A DNA stretch of 64,000 nt from Anoxynatronum buryatiense (GCF_900182905.1 NZ_FXUF01000001.1:552165-616164); one strand, 5' to 3'. Positions 52,133 to 61,653 are shown, numbered from the stretch's first letter. A program made the numbers and translations. Notes: generated by a model not told the origin, from the sequence alone.

Positions 52133-53647
52133 TTAGGCCAGTTTTTCTTCCACCGCTCCGGTGGCATACCGCATGATTTCTTCCTGAGTCAGGTCTTTTC
52201 GATTTTCAATAATGCCCGTTACCCGACCTTCATGCATCACCATAATCCGGTCACTCATTCCCATGACTTCCGGGAGTTCTGAAGAGATCATCACGATGGT
52301 TTTTCCCTGACCTGCCAGACTGGTGATCAGCTTGTGAATTTCTGCTTTTGCCCCCACGTCAATTCCCCGGGTAGGTTCATCCAGAAAAAGAATGTCCGGC
52401 TCAGTCAAGAGCCATCTGGCCACCAGTACTTTTTGCTGATTCCCACCGCTGAGGTTTTCAATCTTTTGATGGATCCCCGGCGTTTTGACCGACAGCGTTT
52501 CAATGAAGCGATGAGCATCTGTCTTCATTCTCTTATGATCCACCAGCTTATTTTTCTTCACATAACTTTTCATATTGGAAATTGTCATGTTTTGAAGAAT
52601 ATTCAACATGGGAAAGATCCCGTTCATCCGACGGTCTTCCGTCAGGAGGGCCATCTTGTTATTAATGGCATCTTCGGCCGAATGAATGCTGACTCGCTCA
52701 CCATCAATATATATCTCGCCATCAGCCGATCGAATGCCAAAAATGGCTTCAATAACTTCTGTTCTGCCGGCACCTACCAGCCCGGCCACGCCCAGAATTT
52801 CGCCTTTGCGCACCTGAAAAGATACATTTTTAAAGTGTTTTCCGTTGGAGAGATTTTTAACTTCCAGTTTCACATCCCCAATTTCACAGGCGACTTTGGG
52901 AAACATTTCGGTTATGTCCCGTCCCACCATCAGTTTGATCATTCGTTCCACTGTCAGATCAGCCGTCTTCTCTGTTGCGATATACTGGCCGTCCCGAAGC
53001 ACTGTCACTTTATCGGTAATGGCAAAGATTTCATCCAGTTTATGTGAAATGTAGATGATGCTTTTTCCATTTTCTTTCAGTTTTCGCATGATGCTGAACA
53101 ATTGTTCTACTTCTTTGTTGGTGAGCGCCGATGTGGGCTCATCCATAATGATCAGCTTTGCATTGTAGGAAATCGCCTTGGCAATCTCAATCATTTGCAT
53201 TTTAGCCACCGTTAAATGGCGCATTTCTGTTCTCGGGTCTTCCTTAAGATCGATTAGTTCGAGTACTTCTTTGCTCATTTCATACATCTTCTTGTGATCC
53301 ACCAGCCCCAGCCGGTTTTTGGGTTCACGCCCCAGCCAGATGTTCTCCATAATGGGCCGGTGTTCCACCGGATTCAGCTCCTGATGAATCATGGAGATTC
53401 CCATGTTTAAAGCATCGGCCGTCGAGTAATTCTCTATCAGCTTTCCGTCGAAATAGATTTCACCTGAAGTCGGCGGATGAATGCCGATCAGACACTTCAT
53501 TAGCGTCGATTTTCCTGCTCCGTTTTCGCCCATGAGAGCATGAATTTCACCAGCTTCCACAGATAATTCGGCATTTTTTAGCGCCTGAACACCGGGAAAA
53601 TTTTTGATGATGTTTTTCATTTCCAGTACATGCGGTTGTTCCGTCAT
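52133..53647 (-). CDS. Sugar ABC transporter ATP-binding protein (RbsA/MglA type)
   Basis: A 504-residue protein with two ABC domains: the first with GENGAGKSTLMKCLIG, LTVAKMQMIEIAKAI and IIMDEPTSALT; the second with AGLVGAGRTEVIEAIFG (degenerate Walker A) and NLSGGNQQKVLVARWLL with ILFLDEPTRGIDVG. The asymmetry is normal for the ribose/galactose/inositol importers. GGGGTGG lies before the ATG at 53647. Confidence 0.92.
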   Translation of the reverse strand: MTEQPHVLEMKNIIKNFPGVQALKNAELSVEAGEIHALMGENGAGKSTLMKCLIGIHPPTSGEIYFDGKLIENYSTADALNMGISMIHQELNPVEHRPIMENIWLGREPKNRLGLVDHKKMYEMSKEVLELIDLKEDPRTEMRHLTVAKMQMIEIAKAISYNAKLIIMDEPTSALTNKEVEQLFSIMRKLKENGKSIIYISHKLDEIFAITDKVTVLRDGQYIATEKTADLTVERMIKLMVGRDITEMFPKVACEIGDVKLEVKNLSNGKHFKNVSFQVRKGEILGVAGLVGAGRTEVIEAIFGIRSADGEIYIDGERVSIHSAEDAINNKMALLTEDRRMNGIFPMLNILQNMTISNMKSYVKKNKLVDHKRMKTDAHRFIETLSVKTPGIHQKIENLSGGNQQKVLVARWLLTEPDILFLDEPTRGIDVGAKAEIHKLITSLAGQGKTIVMISSELPEVMGMSDRIMVMHEGRVTGIIENRKDLTQEEIMRYATGAVEEKLA

Positions 53648-53744
53648 TTCGCACCACCCCAACTTAATCTTTCATCTGATGTTGAGATGGGGAAAGGGTT
53701 TTCCTCCCTTTCCCCATTCAGAATGAATCATTTATTTTTGGTGA

Positions 53745-54701
53745 TTAAAACTCGTCAACGTTATCAATGGTTACCGGAACAAAGTCAATCCAGGTTAATT
53801 GCGCCGGTGAATTGCCTTGAGCTGCCTGGTGGGCAATCTCGGTTCCCATGTTTCCCTGTCCGTAGAGATCTTGAAGAACTGTGGCTGCCAAGCTGCCACC
53901 TTTAACTGCTTCTTTGGCATCAGGAATGGCATCTACACCCATGACAAGTACATCGTCACGGCCTGCTGCCTGAAGTGCCTGAACTGCACCCAATGCCATT
54001 TCATCGTTATTGGCCAAAATGGCGTTCAGATCGTCCCCATAAGCAGTCAGCCAGTTTTCTGTTAAAGACATTCCCTGGTCACGCTGCCAGTTGCCTGTTT
54101 CTTTTGCCAGAATATTGATACCTGCATACTGCCCAAGAACTTCTTCATTACCTTCTGTTCGCTTGATGGCACCTTCATTGCTGAGGATTCCCATGAGAAT
54201 TCCCACATTGCCTTCTTCGCCCATCATTTCAACCAAGGCTTCACCTTGCATACGTCCAGCAACGATTTCCTGAGAACCTACGTAGTAGATGCCTTCAGGC
54301 GGCTGGTCTTCGCCAAAGGGGTTGCGGTTGACATATACCAATGGAATGCCTGCTTCCTGTGCAGCGGCAGTAATGGGACCCATAGCTTCGGTATCAACAG
54401 GAACGACCACCAGCGCGTCAACACCCTGCTCGATCATGGTTTTTACCTGGTCCTGCTGTCGCACAACATCTTCCTGAGCGTCCTGTACCTGAATGGTCAG
54501 GCCATTAGCTTCAGCATAAGCCCGTGCGCCATCGGCCACAAAAGTCTGACCGGTGTCGTTCAGGTTACTGCTGGCATATCCGATGGTCATGGCGCCTCCT
54601 TCAGCAGGTGCCTCAGTACCGCCACCTCCGCCGCCGCCGCATGCAGCCAGCAGCCCTACAGCAAGTACCAACACCAATAACAAGCTTAACTTCTTTTTCA
54701 T
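53745..54701 (-). CDS. Sugar ABC transporter substrate-binding lipoprotein
   Basis: A 318-residue lipoprotein (LLAAC lipobox, lipidated Cys21, Gly-rich tether) of the periplasmic-binding-protein type 1 family: MTIGYASSNLNDTGQTFVADGARAYA, MIEQGVDALVVVPVDTEAMGP, ILANNDEMALGAVQAL and VMGVDAIPDAKEAVKGG. Ligand is probably inositol or a related polyol, judging by the neighbours. Confidence 0.9.
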   Translation of the reverse strand: MKKKLSLLLVLVLAVGLLAACGGGGGGGTEAPAEGGAMTIGYASSNLNDTGQTFVADGARAYAEANGLTIQVQDAQEDVVRQQDQVKTMIEQGVDALVVVPVDTEAMGPITAAAQEAGIPLVYVNRNPFGEDQPPEGIYYVGSQEIVAGRMQGEALVEMMGEEGNVGILMGILSNEGAIKRTEGNEEVLGQYAGINILAKETGNWQRDQGMSLTENWLTAYGDDLNAILANNDEMALGAVQALQAAGRDDVLVMGVDAIPDAKEAVKGGSLAATVLQDLYGQGNMGTEIAHQAAQGNSPAQLTWIDFVPVTIDNVDEF

Positions 54702-54848
54702 TCTTTCTTCCCCCTTCTTTCTTGGTTTTTATTGTGGATCTCTGACACATTTATATTAACAGCTATGCCGCTAATATCGCTAACAGATACATCATATGCT
54801 TCCGGTGACGCCGGTCCGATTTGCTTCACACGGCGACACCGCCAGTGC

Positions 54849-55877
54849 CTATGCGTTGCGTACGTCGATCCAAACCAATTCCTTATCCCGGAAAGACCGG
54901 GTAGCCGCCTTAGCAATAATCGTTGCCCGGGTGCCGTCATACACATTCACGTCCGGCTTTTCTCCCTTTAAGATACATTGAGCAAAGGTTTGAAGTTCGT
55001 TGAGATAGGCTTCTTCAAATCTTTCCAGAAAGTTCTGGGCACACTCCTGTCGAACACCGTGCCGGTCAAGAATTTCCACCTGGTTGGCTCTGGGTGTTCC
55101 GCCGATTCGAAGAGTTCCATGCGTTCCGATAATTTCGGTTTCAATATGATATCCATGTGGTGCCGTTCTTCCAGCCACAAAGAAAGCCATGGTATCGTTT
55201 TCAAATTGCATTAAAGCTGATACATTATCACCGTCATTAAAAGAGGCAAACTCAGGGTGGAGGTAGCAGCCACCAACAGCATAAACGCTTCGCGCTTCCG
55301 CCTGGAGAAACCACCTGGCCAGGTCTATATCATGAACCGCCATATCCAAAAACTGTCCGCCGCTGGTAGGGCCAAAACGAATGGCACCTTCAATGGCTGA
55401 TTCGGGATCAATGCTGTACCCTCTAAACAAAATGGGCTTCCCAATGGCACCTTCTTCCAGCTTCTTTTTCGCATATTGATAGGAAGGGTCAAAGCGCCTC
55501 ATGAATCCAAGCATGAAAATCTGATCTGGATGTGCCTCAACAGCCCGTTCGGCCTGCCGACACTCATCAAGACTGATCCCCAGCGGTTTTTCACAAAAGA
55601 CATGCAGTCCGGCAGCCAGGGCTTTTTCAATTTGACGGCAGTGATACCCGGAGGGAGAAGCAATCAGCACTGCTTCAAGATCGCTTTTCTCAATCATTTC
55701 ATCATAATCCACATATCCTTCAGGAATTTGCCAGGTTTTTTGAAAGTCTTCGACTTCTTCAGGAACAACGCTGCAAACCGCCTGCAGTTCCAGGTGAGGT
55801 ATGCGGAATGCCGCATTTTCAGCATGCTGCCGGCCTAAGCGACCCAGTCCGACAATACCTGTTCGGATCTTTTTCAA
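54849..55877 (-). CDS. Second Gfo/Idh/MocA dehydrogenase, first gene of the iol operon
   Basis: A 342-residue NAD(P)-dependent oxidoreductase: TGIVGLGRLGRQHAENAAF, catalytic Lys in HVFCEKPLGISLDE, and Asp/His in GGQFLDMAVHDIDLARWFL. It resembles inositol or scyllo-inositol dehydrogenases and may handle another stereoisomer than IolG. The start is TTG at 55877 with GGAGGAATTTCC upstream. It is the gene nearest the regulated promoter. Confidence 0.87.
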   Translation of the reverse strand: MKKIRTGIVGLGRLGRQHAENAAFRIPHLELQAVCSVVPEEVEDFQKTWQIPEGYVDYDEMIEKSDLEAVLIASPSGYHCRQIEKALAAGLHVFCEKPLGISLDECRQAERAVEAHPDQIFMLGFMRRFDPSYQYAKKKLEEGAIGKPILFRGYSIDPESAIEGAIRFGPTSGGQFLDMAVHDIDLARWFLQAEARSVYAVGGCYLHPEFASFNDGDNVSALMQFENDTMAFFVAGRTAPHGYHIETEIIGTHGTLRIGGTPRANQVEILDRHGVRQECAQNFLERFEEAYLNELQTFAQCILKGEKPDVNVYDGTRATIIAKAATRSFRDKELVWIDVRNA

Positions 55878-55936
55878 GGAAATTCCTCCGTTCTTTCTCA
55901 ATACCCGTTTTCCTTAAAAACAATCAGGTTCATCGT

Positions 55937-55955
55937 AAACGTTTGCATTGATTTC
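55937..55955. promoter_or_regulatory. LacI-type operator, copy 1
   Basis: AAACGTTTGCATTGATTTC, one half of an exact 19-bp inverted repeat whose other copy is at 56139-56157. It covers the predicted start site of the iol operon. AAACGTTT is a typical LacI-family palindromic core. Confidence 0.65.
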
Positions 55956-55962
55956 TAAGAAA

Positions 55963-55991
55963 ATAGTATTGTATTTTGAGAAAATTGTCAA
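55963..55991 (-). promoter_or_regulatory. Promoter of the iol operon
   Basis: Minus strand: consensus TTGACA (55986-55991) and TACTAT (55963-55968), 17 bp apart. Confidence 0.75.
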
Positions 55992-56136
55992 TAGGCTCAC
56001 TAAGATATTGCATCCGTTAATATATTAACAAATTTTAAGGCTAGTTTTTTCAATGATTGCAGCTCATAAAAAAATATTCTTTTCAAATCCATCGAGGAAA
56101 ACGTTCTTTTGAACTTCATATTCTTTAGAAAATCGC

Positions 56137-56165
56137 TTGAAATCAATGCAAACGTTTGATATTCT
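56137..56165 (+). promoter_or_regulatory. Promoter of the lacI-type regulator with operator copy 2 between -35 and -10
   Basis: TTGAAA (56137-56142) and TATTCT (56160-56165) are 17 bp apart; the operator GAAATCAATGCAAACGTTT (56139-56157) fills the spacer, so the regulator should repress itself. The stretch 55992-56136 between the two promoters is AT-rich with no other feature seen. Confidence 0.6.
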
Positions 56166-56257
56166 ATTCACAAGGATTTTTGCTGCCGATTGAAATTTTT
56201 GAAAGAATCGTGTATCGTATAAATAAAGCATGTCCCCGATGACAGGAGTGGTTCGTG

Positions 56258-57313
56258 ATGGCTGTTACCATAAAAGATATCGCCCGGATGGTTGATTGTT
56301 CTTATGCAACCGTTTCCAGAGCACTTAACAACAAGCCAGGGATCAATCAGCAAACCCGGGAGCGCATCATGTCAGTTGCCCAGGAAATGGGGTATCAACC
56401 CAATGCCATTGCCCGGGGACTGGTAACTCAGCGGACACACACCATCGGGCTGGTCATTCCTGATATTGTTAACCCTTTTTTCCCTGAAATTGCCAGGGGT
56501 GTGGAGGATGTTGCCAGCGAACATGGCTATACTGTTTTTCTCTGTAATACCAACTGGAATATGGAGAAAGAAACGGTTTATCTGAAAGCTCTTCAGGAAA
56601 AACGAGTGGACGGCATCATCATCAAACCCGCCTCTGATTTTGACGGTCCCGCTACCGGTGACCACAGCTATTTGGAAGATATACAACTTCCGGTGGTGAT
56701 TTTCAGCGGACAATCCAGCACCGGTCGCCATAGTTATATTGAGATCGATAACCTGCGGGGCGGCTTCATTGCCACCAAACATCTCATCGAGGCCGGCTAC
56801 CGACGGATCGCCTTTATCGGCGGACGAAAAAGCTCGCATTCCAACTCAGAACGACTCAAAGGTTATCAAATGGCTTTAGAAAGTTATGACATGCCGCTTA
56901 CCGATGAATTAATTGTTAATCATGACTTTTACAGCGAAAGCGGCTTTGCTCTGATGGAGGAATTATTGAAACTGCCCAACCCGCCCGACGCTGTTTTTAC
57001 CGGCAATGATATCATTGCTCTTGGGGTGCTGGAGTGTCTTCAGCTCCATCGCATCCGTGTTCCTGAAGACTTTGGCGTGGTGGGGTTTGACAATATTATT
57101 TTTTCCGGTTATCCTCAGATTCAGTTGACCACCATTGCCCAGCCCAAGTATCTCATGGGAAAATATGCGGCAGAGGTGCTACTGAATGAAATTAATGGCA
57201 GTGCCACCCGGGGTGTTCGCAAGACCATTCTTGAACCCGAGCTGGTGATTCGCAAAACCACCCGTAAACTGAAGTTTCCCTTTAACACTGTCAAAGTTGT
57301 CAATCATAGTTAA
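56258..57313 (+). CDS. LacI-family regulator of the inositol operon
   Basis: A 351-residue repressor. Helix-turn-helix at the N-terminus (TIKDIARMVDCSYATVSRAL, hinge PNAIARGL), then a sugar-binding domain with GLVIPDIVNPFFPEIARGVE, AGYRRIAFIGG, DAVFTGNDIIALGVLECL and VVGFDNIIFSGYPQIQLTTI. AGGAGTGGTTC lies upstream; the GTG at 56255 is an alternative start. It is divergent from the iol operon, and both promoters carry the same operator, so an inositol derivative is the likely inducer (inference). Confidence 0.9.
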   Translation: MAVTIKDIARMVDCSYATVSRALNNKPGINQQTRERIMSVAQEMGYQPNAIARGLVTQRTHTIGLVIPDIVNPFFPEIARGVEDVASEHGYTVFLCNTNWNMEKETVYLKALQEKRVDGIIIKPASDFDGPATGDHSYLEDIQLPVVIFSGQSSTGRHSYIEIDNLRGGFIATKHLIEAGYRRIAFIGGRKSSHSNSERLKGYQMALESYDMPLTDELIVNHDFYSESGFALMEELLKLPNPPDAVFTGNDIIALGVLECLQLHRIRVPEDFGVVGFDNIIFSGYPQIQLTTIAQPKYLMGKYAAEVLLNEINGSATRGVRKTILEPELVIRKTTRKLKFPFNTVKVVNHS

Positions 57314-57317
57314 ACGC

Positions 57318-57335
57318 ACCGCCGGTTGGCGGTGT
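57318..57335 (+). terminator. First of three successive hairpins after the regulator
   Basis: CACCGCC and GGCGGTG form a perfect stem around GGTT. No T-run follows directly. Confidence 0.45.
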
Positions 57336-57336
57336 T

Positions 57337-57391
57337 GAGATTGTCGAAAAAGTCATGTTCATCTCTAAAACACGACTTTTTCGACAATCTC
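57337..57391. repeat. 18-bp inverted repeat
   Basis: GAGATTGTCGAAAAAGTC (57337-57354) pairs perfectly with 57374-57391. The arm includes the 15-mer CGAAAAAGTCATGTT also present at 24321-24335. Long A/T-run stem between two terminators; perhaps a remnant of a small mobile repeat. Confidence 0.5.
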
Positions 57392-57426
57392 ACACAAAAA
57401 GAAGCCTTCCGGCTTCTTTTTGTGTG
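57391..57426. terminator. Bidirectional terminator between the regulator and the unknown gene
   Basis: CACACAAAAAGAAGCC (57391-57406) pairs perfectly with GGCTTCTTTTTGTGTG (57411-57426) around TTCC. Confidence 0.8.
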
Positions 57427-57501
57427 TACCTTTTTAAGGATGGATAGCAATTGCCCAAAAGAGCTGTGAATGAAATGTTGAAAAGGTTTCTTATTTGACT
57501 T

Positions 57502-58503
57502 TTACGATTCGTCTTTAAGAGATTGTGCTGCAATCCAACGGTTAATCCCATCCATATAAGATGTATCTCCTTGGCCAAATCCCTCTGCCAACTTGAGTAT
57601 GTAAATAAGCAGCTTTTCTTCACCGCTCATTACATAAGTGTTGATTAAAAAATTCAGAAACTCCGCTTTTTCCTGGTTGTTCATGGTCTGGTTATTTGCC
57701 TTTAATCGTTTGATCCAGATACCGATAATACCGGAAGTAACTTGATACAGACCAGCAGTTGACGGATTTTCAGTACAGCTGATCAGTCCTTCAAACGCCT
57801 CCAGAAAAGCGTCGGTCAGATCTCTGTTCCAGGGAGTTTTTTCAGTGGCATAATGGATCGCCAGCAGTTTTGCCAAATGTACCCACAAGAGTGGATTTGG
57901 ATGGTCCTTTTGCTGAACAATTAATTGATCCGTCGCCACAATATGGTGATAAATAACCCCTTGTTCTGCGGCTGCTTTAAACTCTTTTTCAAGAGCGGCC
58001 TCTGTGATAGTTTCATGGCGGTGATACAGAGGTCTGGATAACTTGCGCCCCTTTTCAATCCCCACAAAGTTTATCTGAGTGGGTAAAAATCTTCTGGAAT
58101 TCCGAGTGAAATCTGGTATCTTTTCTTCGGGTATGGCCGGCGCACCACAGCCAGTATTACGATCCATTTCTTTTAGAAGCACCAGCATCTGTGTCCGGTC
58201 AAAATAAGTGTACCGTTGATGGTCTCTCAGCTTCACCAGTATCACTTTTAACCCAAGCAAATACTGAGAAAAATCCTCTGCCATAAGTGCATCATATGTC
58301 AGCTGAAATGTTTTTCCGTAAGACAATTCGGTCACATCTCTTCTGAAAACAAAGTCATCTGCAGCACGGTAGGCAGATTCATCGAAGACTTTGTCTGCAA
58401 AGTAATGCTTTTCAATTTGCATCACCGTATTTTCGATTTCCATTTGAAACGCCAAAGTAAGCGTTTCGTAAAACCATTTCATGTGTAGTGTTGATTCTTC
58501 CAT
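57502..58503 (-). CDS. Unknown 333-residue protein
   Basis: No family recognised. The protein is soluble, has no signal peptide or membrane helix, and is mainly alpha-helical. Notable segments: DRNTGCGAPAIPEEKIPDF and RPLYHRHETITEAALEKEF; a basic, aromatic central region; a C-terminal helical part with TYVMSGEEKLLIYILKLAEGFG. AGAGGTGCTCAC before the ATG supports expression. It is transcribed alone, convergent with the regulator and divergent from the MCP-like gene. Confidence 0.65.
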   Translation of the reverse strand: MEESTLHMKWFYETLTLAFQMEIENTVMQIEKHYFADKVFDESAYRAADDFVFRRDVTELSYGKTFQLTYDALMAEDFSQYLLGLKVILVKLRDHQRYTYFDRTQMLVLLKEMDRNTGCGAPAIPEEKIPDFTRNSRRFLPTQINFVGIEKGRKLSRPLYHRHETITEAALEKEFKAAAEQGVIYHHIVATDQLIVQQKDHPNPLLWVHLAKLLAIHYATEKTPWNRDLTDAFLEAFEGLISCTENPSTAGLYQVTSGIIGIWIKRLKANNQTMNNQEKAEFLNFLINTYVMSGEEKLLIYILKLAEGFGQGDTSYMDGINRWIAAQSLKDES

Positions 58504-58809
58504 GTGAGCACCTCTTTGTATTTTATCTGGTCAATAAACCGAAAATATTCATTTTCATTGAACATTTCCCCATTATCCAACTCCCCTTTTATTCTCATCC
58601 ATCATAATTCATTGATGACAATTAAAACAGCCCAAGAAACCTTATACTTCAATGCAGAATTAGCATTAGGCAATCCGCAGTATTCGTTGTTATAATTTTA
58701 GCAGACGGAAAAACATTTCGTTATAAATATTCATATGATGCGATGTTCAAAGAGTTGAAACTTTCAACCGTGCCAGTAATTGACGTGCTACCTGACAAGG
58801 AGGAGTTCC
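58504..58809. other. Intergenic region, divergent
   Basis: About 306 bp of AT-rich sequence between divergent genes. No recognised gene, and I could not pick a convincing promoter pair among the many AT-rich hexamers. Confidence 0.4.
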
Positions 58810-59673
58810 ATGGAAAAGCAAAGCGAAGCCAAAGTAGATCATCCAACCGATGAGATTCATCCCCTTCTTCAGGCTGTTGTTCACATCGCTCCGTTGATCC
58901 AGCAGTTGATTCCCATCGACAGCATGGTCGGAGTTTCTGACCGTCAAAGAGTGATCTGCAATTTAAAGGCACAAGACTTACCGTTGGATATTGATAATAT
59001 CAAATTAAATGATGACAGCCCTTTGGCTCAAGCAATGAAAGCAGGAGAATTAACCCGATGCTATACACCCGCAGAAGTGTTTGGTGTACCCTTTAAATCT
59101 CTTTCGGTTCCCATTCGGGATGAAATCGGTCAAATCATCGGTGGCATTGCTGCTGCCATCAGCTTGAAACAACAGAATCAACTCGACAACTCCATCAAAA
59201 CATTCGCCGATACTTCAGATGAAATTGTTGCTACTATTGAAGAGTTGGCAGCTTCAGCTCAGGAACTGGCAGTAGAAATGGAATACTTGGAAAAGATGCA
59301 GCATGAGATGACAGAACAGGTTAAAGCCACAGATACCATGCTCAATTTCATCAACAACGTGGCGGCTAATACAAACTTATTGGGTTTGAACGCCTCCATA
59401 GAAGCTGCCCGGGCCGGCGAACTGGGCAAAGGATTTCAGGTAGTGGCTACAGAGATCCGGAAAATGGCTGACAGCAGTTCAAATTCTGTGAAACATATCA
59501 GAGAAACCACTGAGTTGCTTCAGGAAAAAGTGAAGATGATCAGTGAAGCAACAAGAAGAGTCAACAACATTACACATTCTCAGGCAGCTTCCACCCAGGA
59601 AATATCTGCTTCAATCACTCAGCTGGCTGGTCTTGTCAAAGAAATGGAATCGAATGCCCGATTGATGTCATGA
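58810..59673 (+). CDS. Soluble methyl-accepting-chemotaxis-like signalling protein
   Basis: A 287-residue protein. The N-terminal part (about 10-125) is a PAS-like sensor ([40 protein letters not shown]) without membrane helices. The C-terminal part is a short MCP coiled coil whose hairpin tip reads [35 protein letters not shown], split here into [18 protein letters not shown] and its neighbours. The full-length methylation helices are missing. AAGGAGGAGTTCC sets the ATG at 58810. It may signal through CheW/CheA or couple to another output. Confidence 0.85.
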   Translation: MEKQSEAKVDHPTDEIHPLLQAVVHIAPLIQQLIPIDSMVGVSDRQRVICNLKAQDLPLDIDNIKLNDDSPLAQAMKAGELTRCYTPAEVFGVPFKSLSVPIRDEIGQIIGGIAAAISLKQQNQLDNSIKTFADTSDEIVATIEELAASAQELAVEMEYLEKMQHEMTEQVKATDTMLNFINNVAANTNLLGLNASIEAARAGELGKGFQVVATEIRKMADSSSNSVKHIRETTELLQEKVKMISEATRRVNNITHSQAASTQEISASITQLAGLVKEMESNARLMS

Positions 59674-59760
59674 CCTATATACCTTTTAACACATTGAACT
59701 ATACTACCTCAATGATCCAATGCAAGAAGAAATAACGAATGCTTGAAGGAGGCAGAGTTG

Positions 59761-60522
59761 ATGAAAAGACTCCAAAACAAAATTGCGATTATAACTGGTG
59801 GGAATTCGGGAATCGGACTTGCAACAGCACGCCTTTTCTGCGATGAAGGGGCAAAAGTTGTCATTGCTGGAAGGCGAGCAGCCAACAACCAGCAGGTAAT
59901 TGATAAGATCCGAGCAGCCGGAGGTGAAATTTCTGCCGTTCAGGCCGATGTGTCTGACATGGAAGATTGCAAAAAGATCATCAAAGCCACCATTCAACAG
60001 CATGGGCGCATTGATATCCTTGTTAACAATGCGGGCATTGGAGATAAGCACATGCCCATCAATGCCTGCAGTGAAGAATGGTATGATACTGTGTGCAAAA
60101 TCGATCAGTATTCCGTCTATTACATGAGCAAGTACGCCCTTGAACACATGGAAAAAGCCGGCAAGGGTTCCATTGTCAATGTTTCTTCCATTGGAAGTCA
60201 GGGGGTGGCAGGCATTTCCTACAGTGCCGCCAAAGCTGCTGTTAACAGCATGACGAAAAACATTGCACTATATTATGCTGCGACAGATATTCGTTGTAAT
60301 GCCGTTGCTCCTGGCCCCACACCTACCGAGTTGAATACACCAGAGCAGTTTGCAACCTTTCACCAGGAATTTGCGGCAGCGTGTGCCAAACACATTGATG
60401 TAACCCTTCCCGAAGCGCAATCAGAAGATCAGGCTGAGGCCATTCTTTTCTTTGCCAGTGATGTTTCCAAAGCGATCACCGGACAAATTCTCTACGTTGA
60501 CCATGGTACATCGTTATATTAG
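59761..60522 (+). CDS. Short-chain dehydrogenase/reductase
   Basis: A 253-residue NAD(P)-dependent oxidoreductase: cofactor motif ITGGNSGIGLATARL, VNNAGIGD, catalytic Ser in NVSSIGSQGV, YxxxK in YSAAKAAVNSM, and C-terminal APGPTPTELNTPE. AAGGAGG upstream fixes the ATG at 59761. Substrate unknown. It precedes a decayed NADH:flavin oxidoreductase, with which it may once have formed a pathway. Confidence 0.88.
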   Translation: MKRLQNKIAIITGGNSGIGLATARLFCDEGAKVVIAGRRAANNQQVIDKIRAAGGEISAVQADVSDMEDCKKIIKATIQQHGRIDILVNNAGIGDKHMPINACSEEWYDTVCKIDQYSVYYMSKYALEHMEKAGKGSIVNVSSIGSQGVAGISYSAAKAAVNSMTKNIALYYAATDIRCNAVAPGPTPTELNTPEQFATFHQEFAAACAKHIDVTLPEAQSEDQAEAILFFASDVSKAITGQILYVDHGTSLY

Positions 60523-60568
60523 ATAGTTCAATTAAGTGATGAATGACGCTGCCGAAAGTGCCTGACTA

Positions 60569-61514
60569 ATGACTTCCGGCGGCATTGTTACATTCATCGA
60601 TGATGAATTTTCCAAAAGACATGAGCATGGATTAAATGTGTACGAAAAACACATGAGTACTTTTCACATGGAAAGTATTATGACTTTAACTGAAGCCATT
60701 AAAGCGCATGGCTCGGTTGCTTCCATTCAATTGAATCACGTGGGTGCTGTGAATCACCCTGATACCATCAAGGACCATCAAAATCCCATCGGCCCTTCTG
60801 CATTTATGCGGGATGACGGCATTCAGGTGGACGAAATGACCGTTGAAATGATGGAACGTGTCGCCAATAATTGGGCTGAAGCTGCCTGGAATTGTAAAGC
60901 GTTGGGTTTTGACATGGTAAATATTCACGGCGGCCATGGATGGCTGCTGAGTCAGTTCATCTCTCCACATTTGAATCGGCAGCAGGATGAATATGGCGGC
61001 AGCATGGTCAACCGGGCCAGATTCCCCATCATGGTTTGCCAGAAAATCAAAGCCCTTTGCGGCGACGATTTTCTCATTGAATATCGCATGTCTGGCTCTG
61101 AAAGAACAACGGGGGGGTGCCATCGGCTGCGAAAGTGGATATTTTTTTGCCGATGCATGCGACGCCGATGTCACCATTCTTGAGATGCGTCATGACATCT
61201 GTATCGACTCCAATGATTCTCAGCGGAAAGCGCTGATTCCCAGAATGAACGAATCTGAAATGAAATGGTTCTGTCATGTACAGGTTCAAGAAATTAATGC
61301 TGATGGCGTTACTTTTACTTCACCTGACAGCGCCGCTGATTTTGCACCGGCAGATCTGACACTCTATACCTGTGGCAGTCGTTCCCAGGATACAATCATT
61401 GCCAATTTGTACGGCACTGTTCCCACATTCATCGTCACCGGCGATGCCCGAAAAGCACGCACTGTGAAAGAAGCCACTTATGAGGGCTTCTGTGCATCCA
61501 TGGATATCCTGTAA
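60569..61514 (+). pseudogene. Decayed NADH:flavin oxidoreductase / 2-enoate reductase
   Basis: Two fragments in different frames. The first (60569-61113) matches the Old Yellow Enzyme-like barrel: GSVASIQLNHVGA, NIHGGHGWLLSQFISPHLNR, RARFPIMVCQKIKALCG and EYRMSGSE. At a run of seven G (near 61110) the frame breaks and the text jumps to the pyridine-nucleotide domain (GGAIGCESGYFFADACDADV), which normally lies about 200 residues farther on. The first 50-60 residues are also missing. N-terminal truncation, internal deletion and frameshift show it is non-functional. Confidence 0.85.
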
Positions 61515-61531
61515 ATATATCCCTACGACAC

Positions 61532-61571
61532 ACAGCCTGTGAAAATTCATCGTTGAATCTTCACAGGCTGT
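61532..61571. terminator. Inverted repeat between convergent genes
   Basis: ACAGCCTGTGAA (61532-61543) pairs perfectly with TTCACAGGCTGT (61560-61571); the inner ATTCA/TGAAT extends the stem. The T-run is short, so it is a weak terminator. Confidence 0.55.
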
Positions 61572-61653
61572 TTAACGAACGGGCTGCTTTGAACAGCAGT
61601 TCTTATGCTTTTTGATGATATGATAACATCGTCAAAACTGCTTTTGTCTATAC

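Noticed and set aside
52133..53647. Suspicion of a damaged second ATPase domain
   Set aside because: A degenerate second Walker A is usual for RbsA/MglA proteins; its signature and Walker B motifs are intact.
57390..57623. 77-residue minus-strand ORF
   Set aside because: It is a shadow overlapping the bidirectional terminator and the 3' end of the unknown gene.
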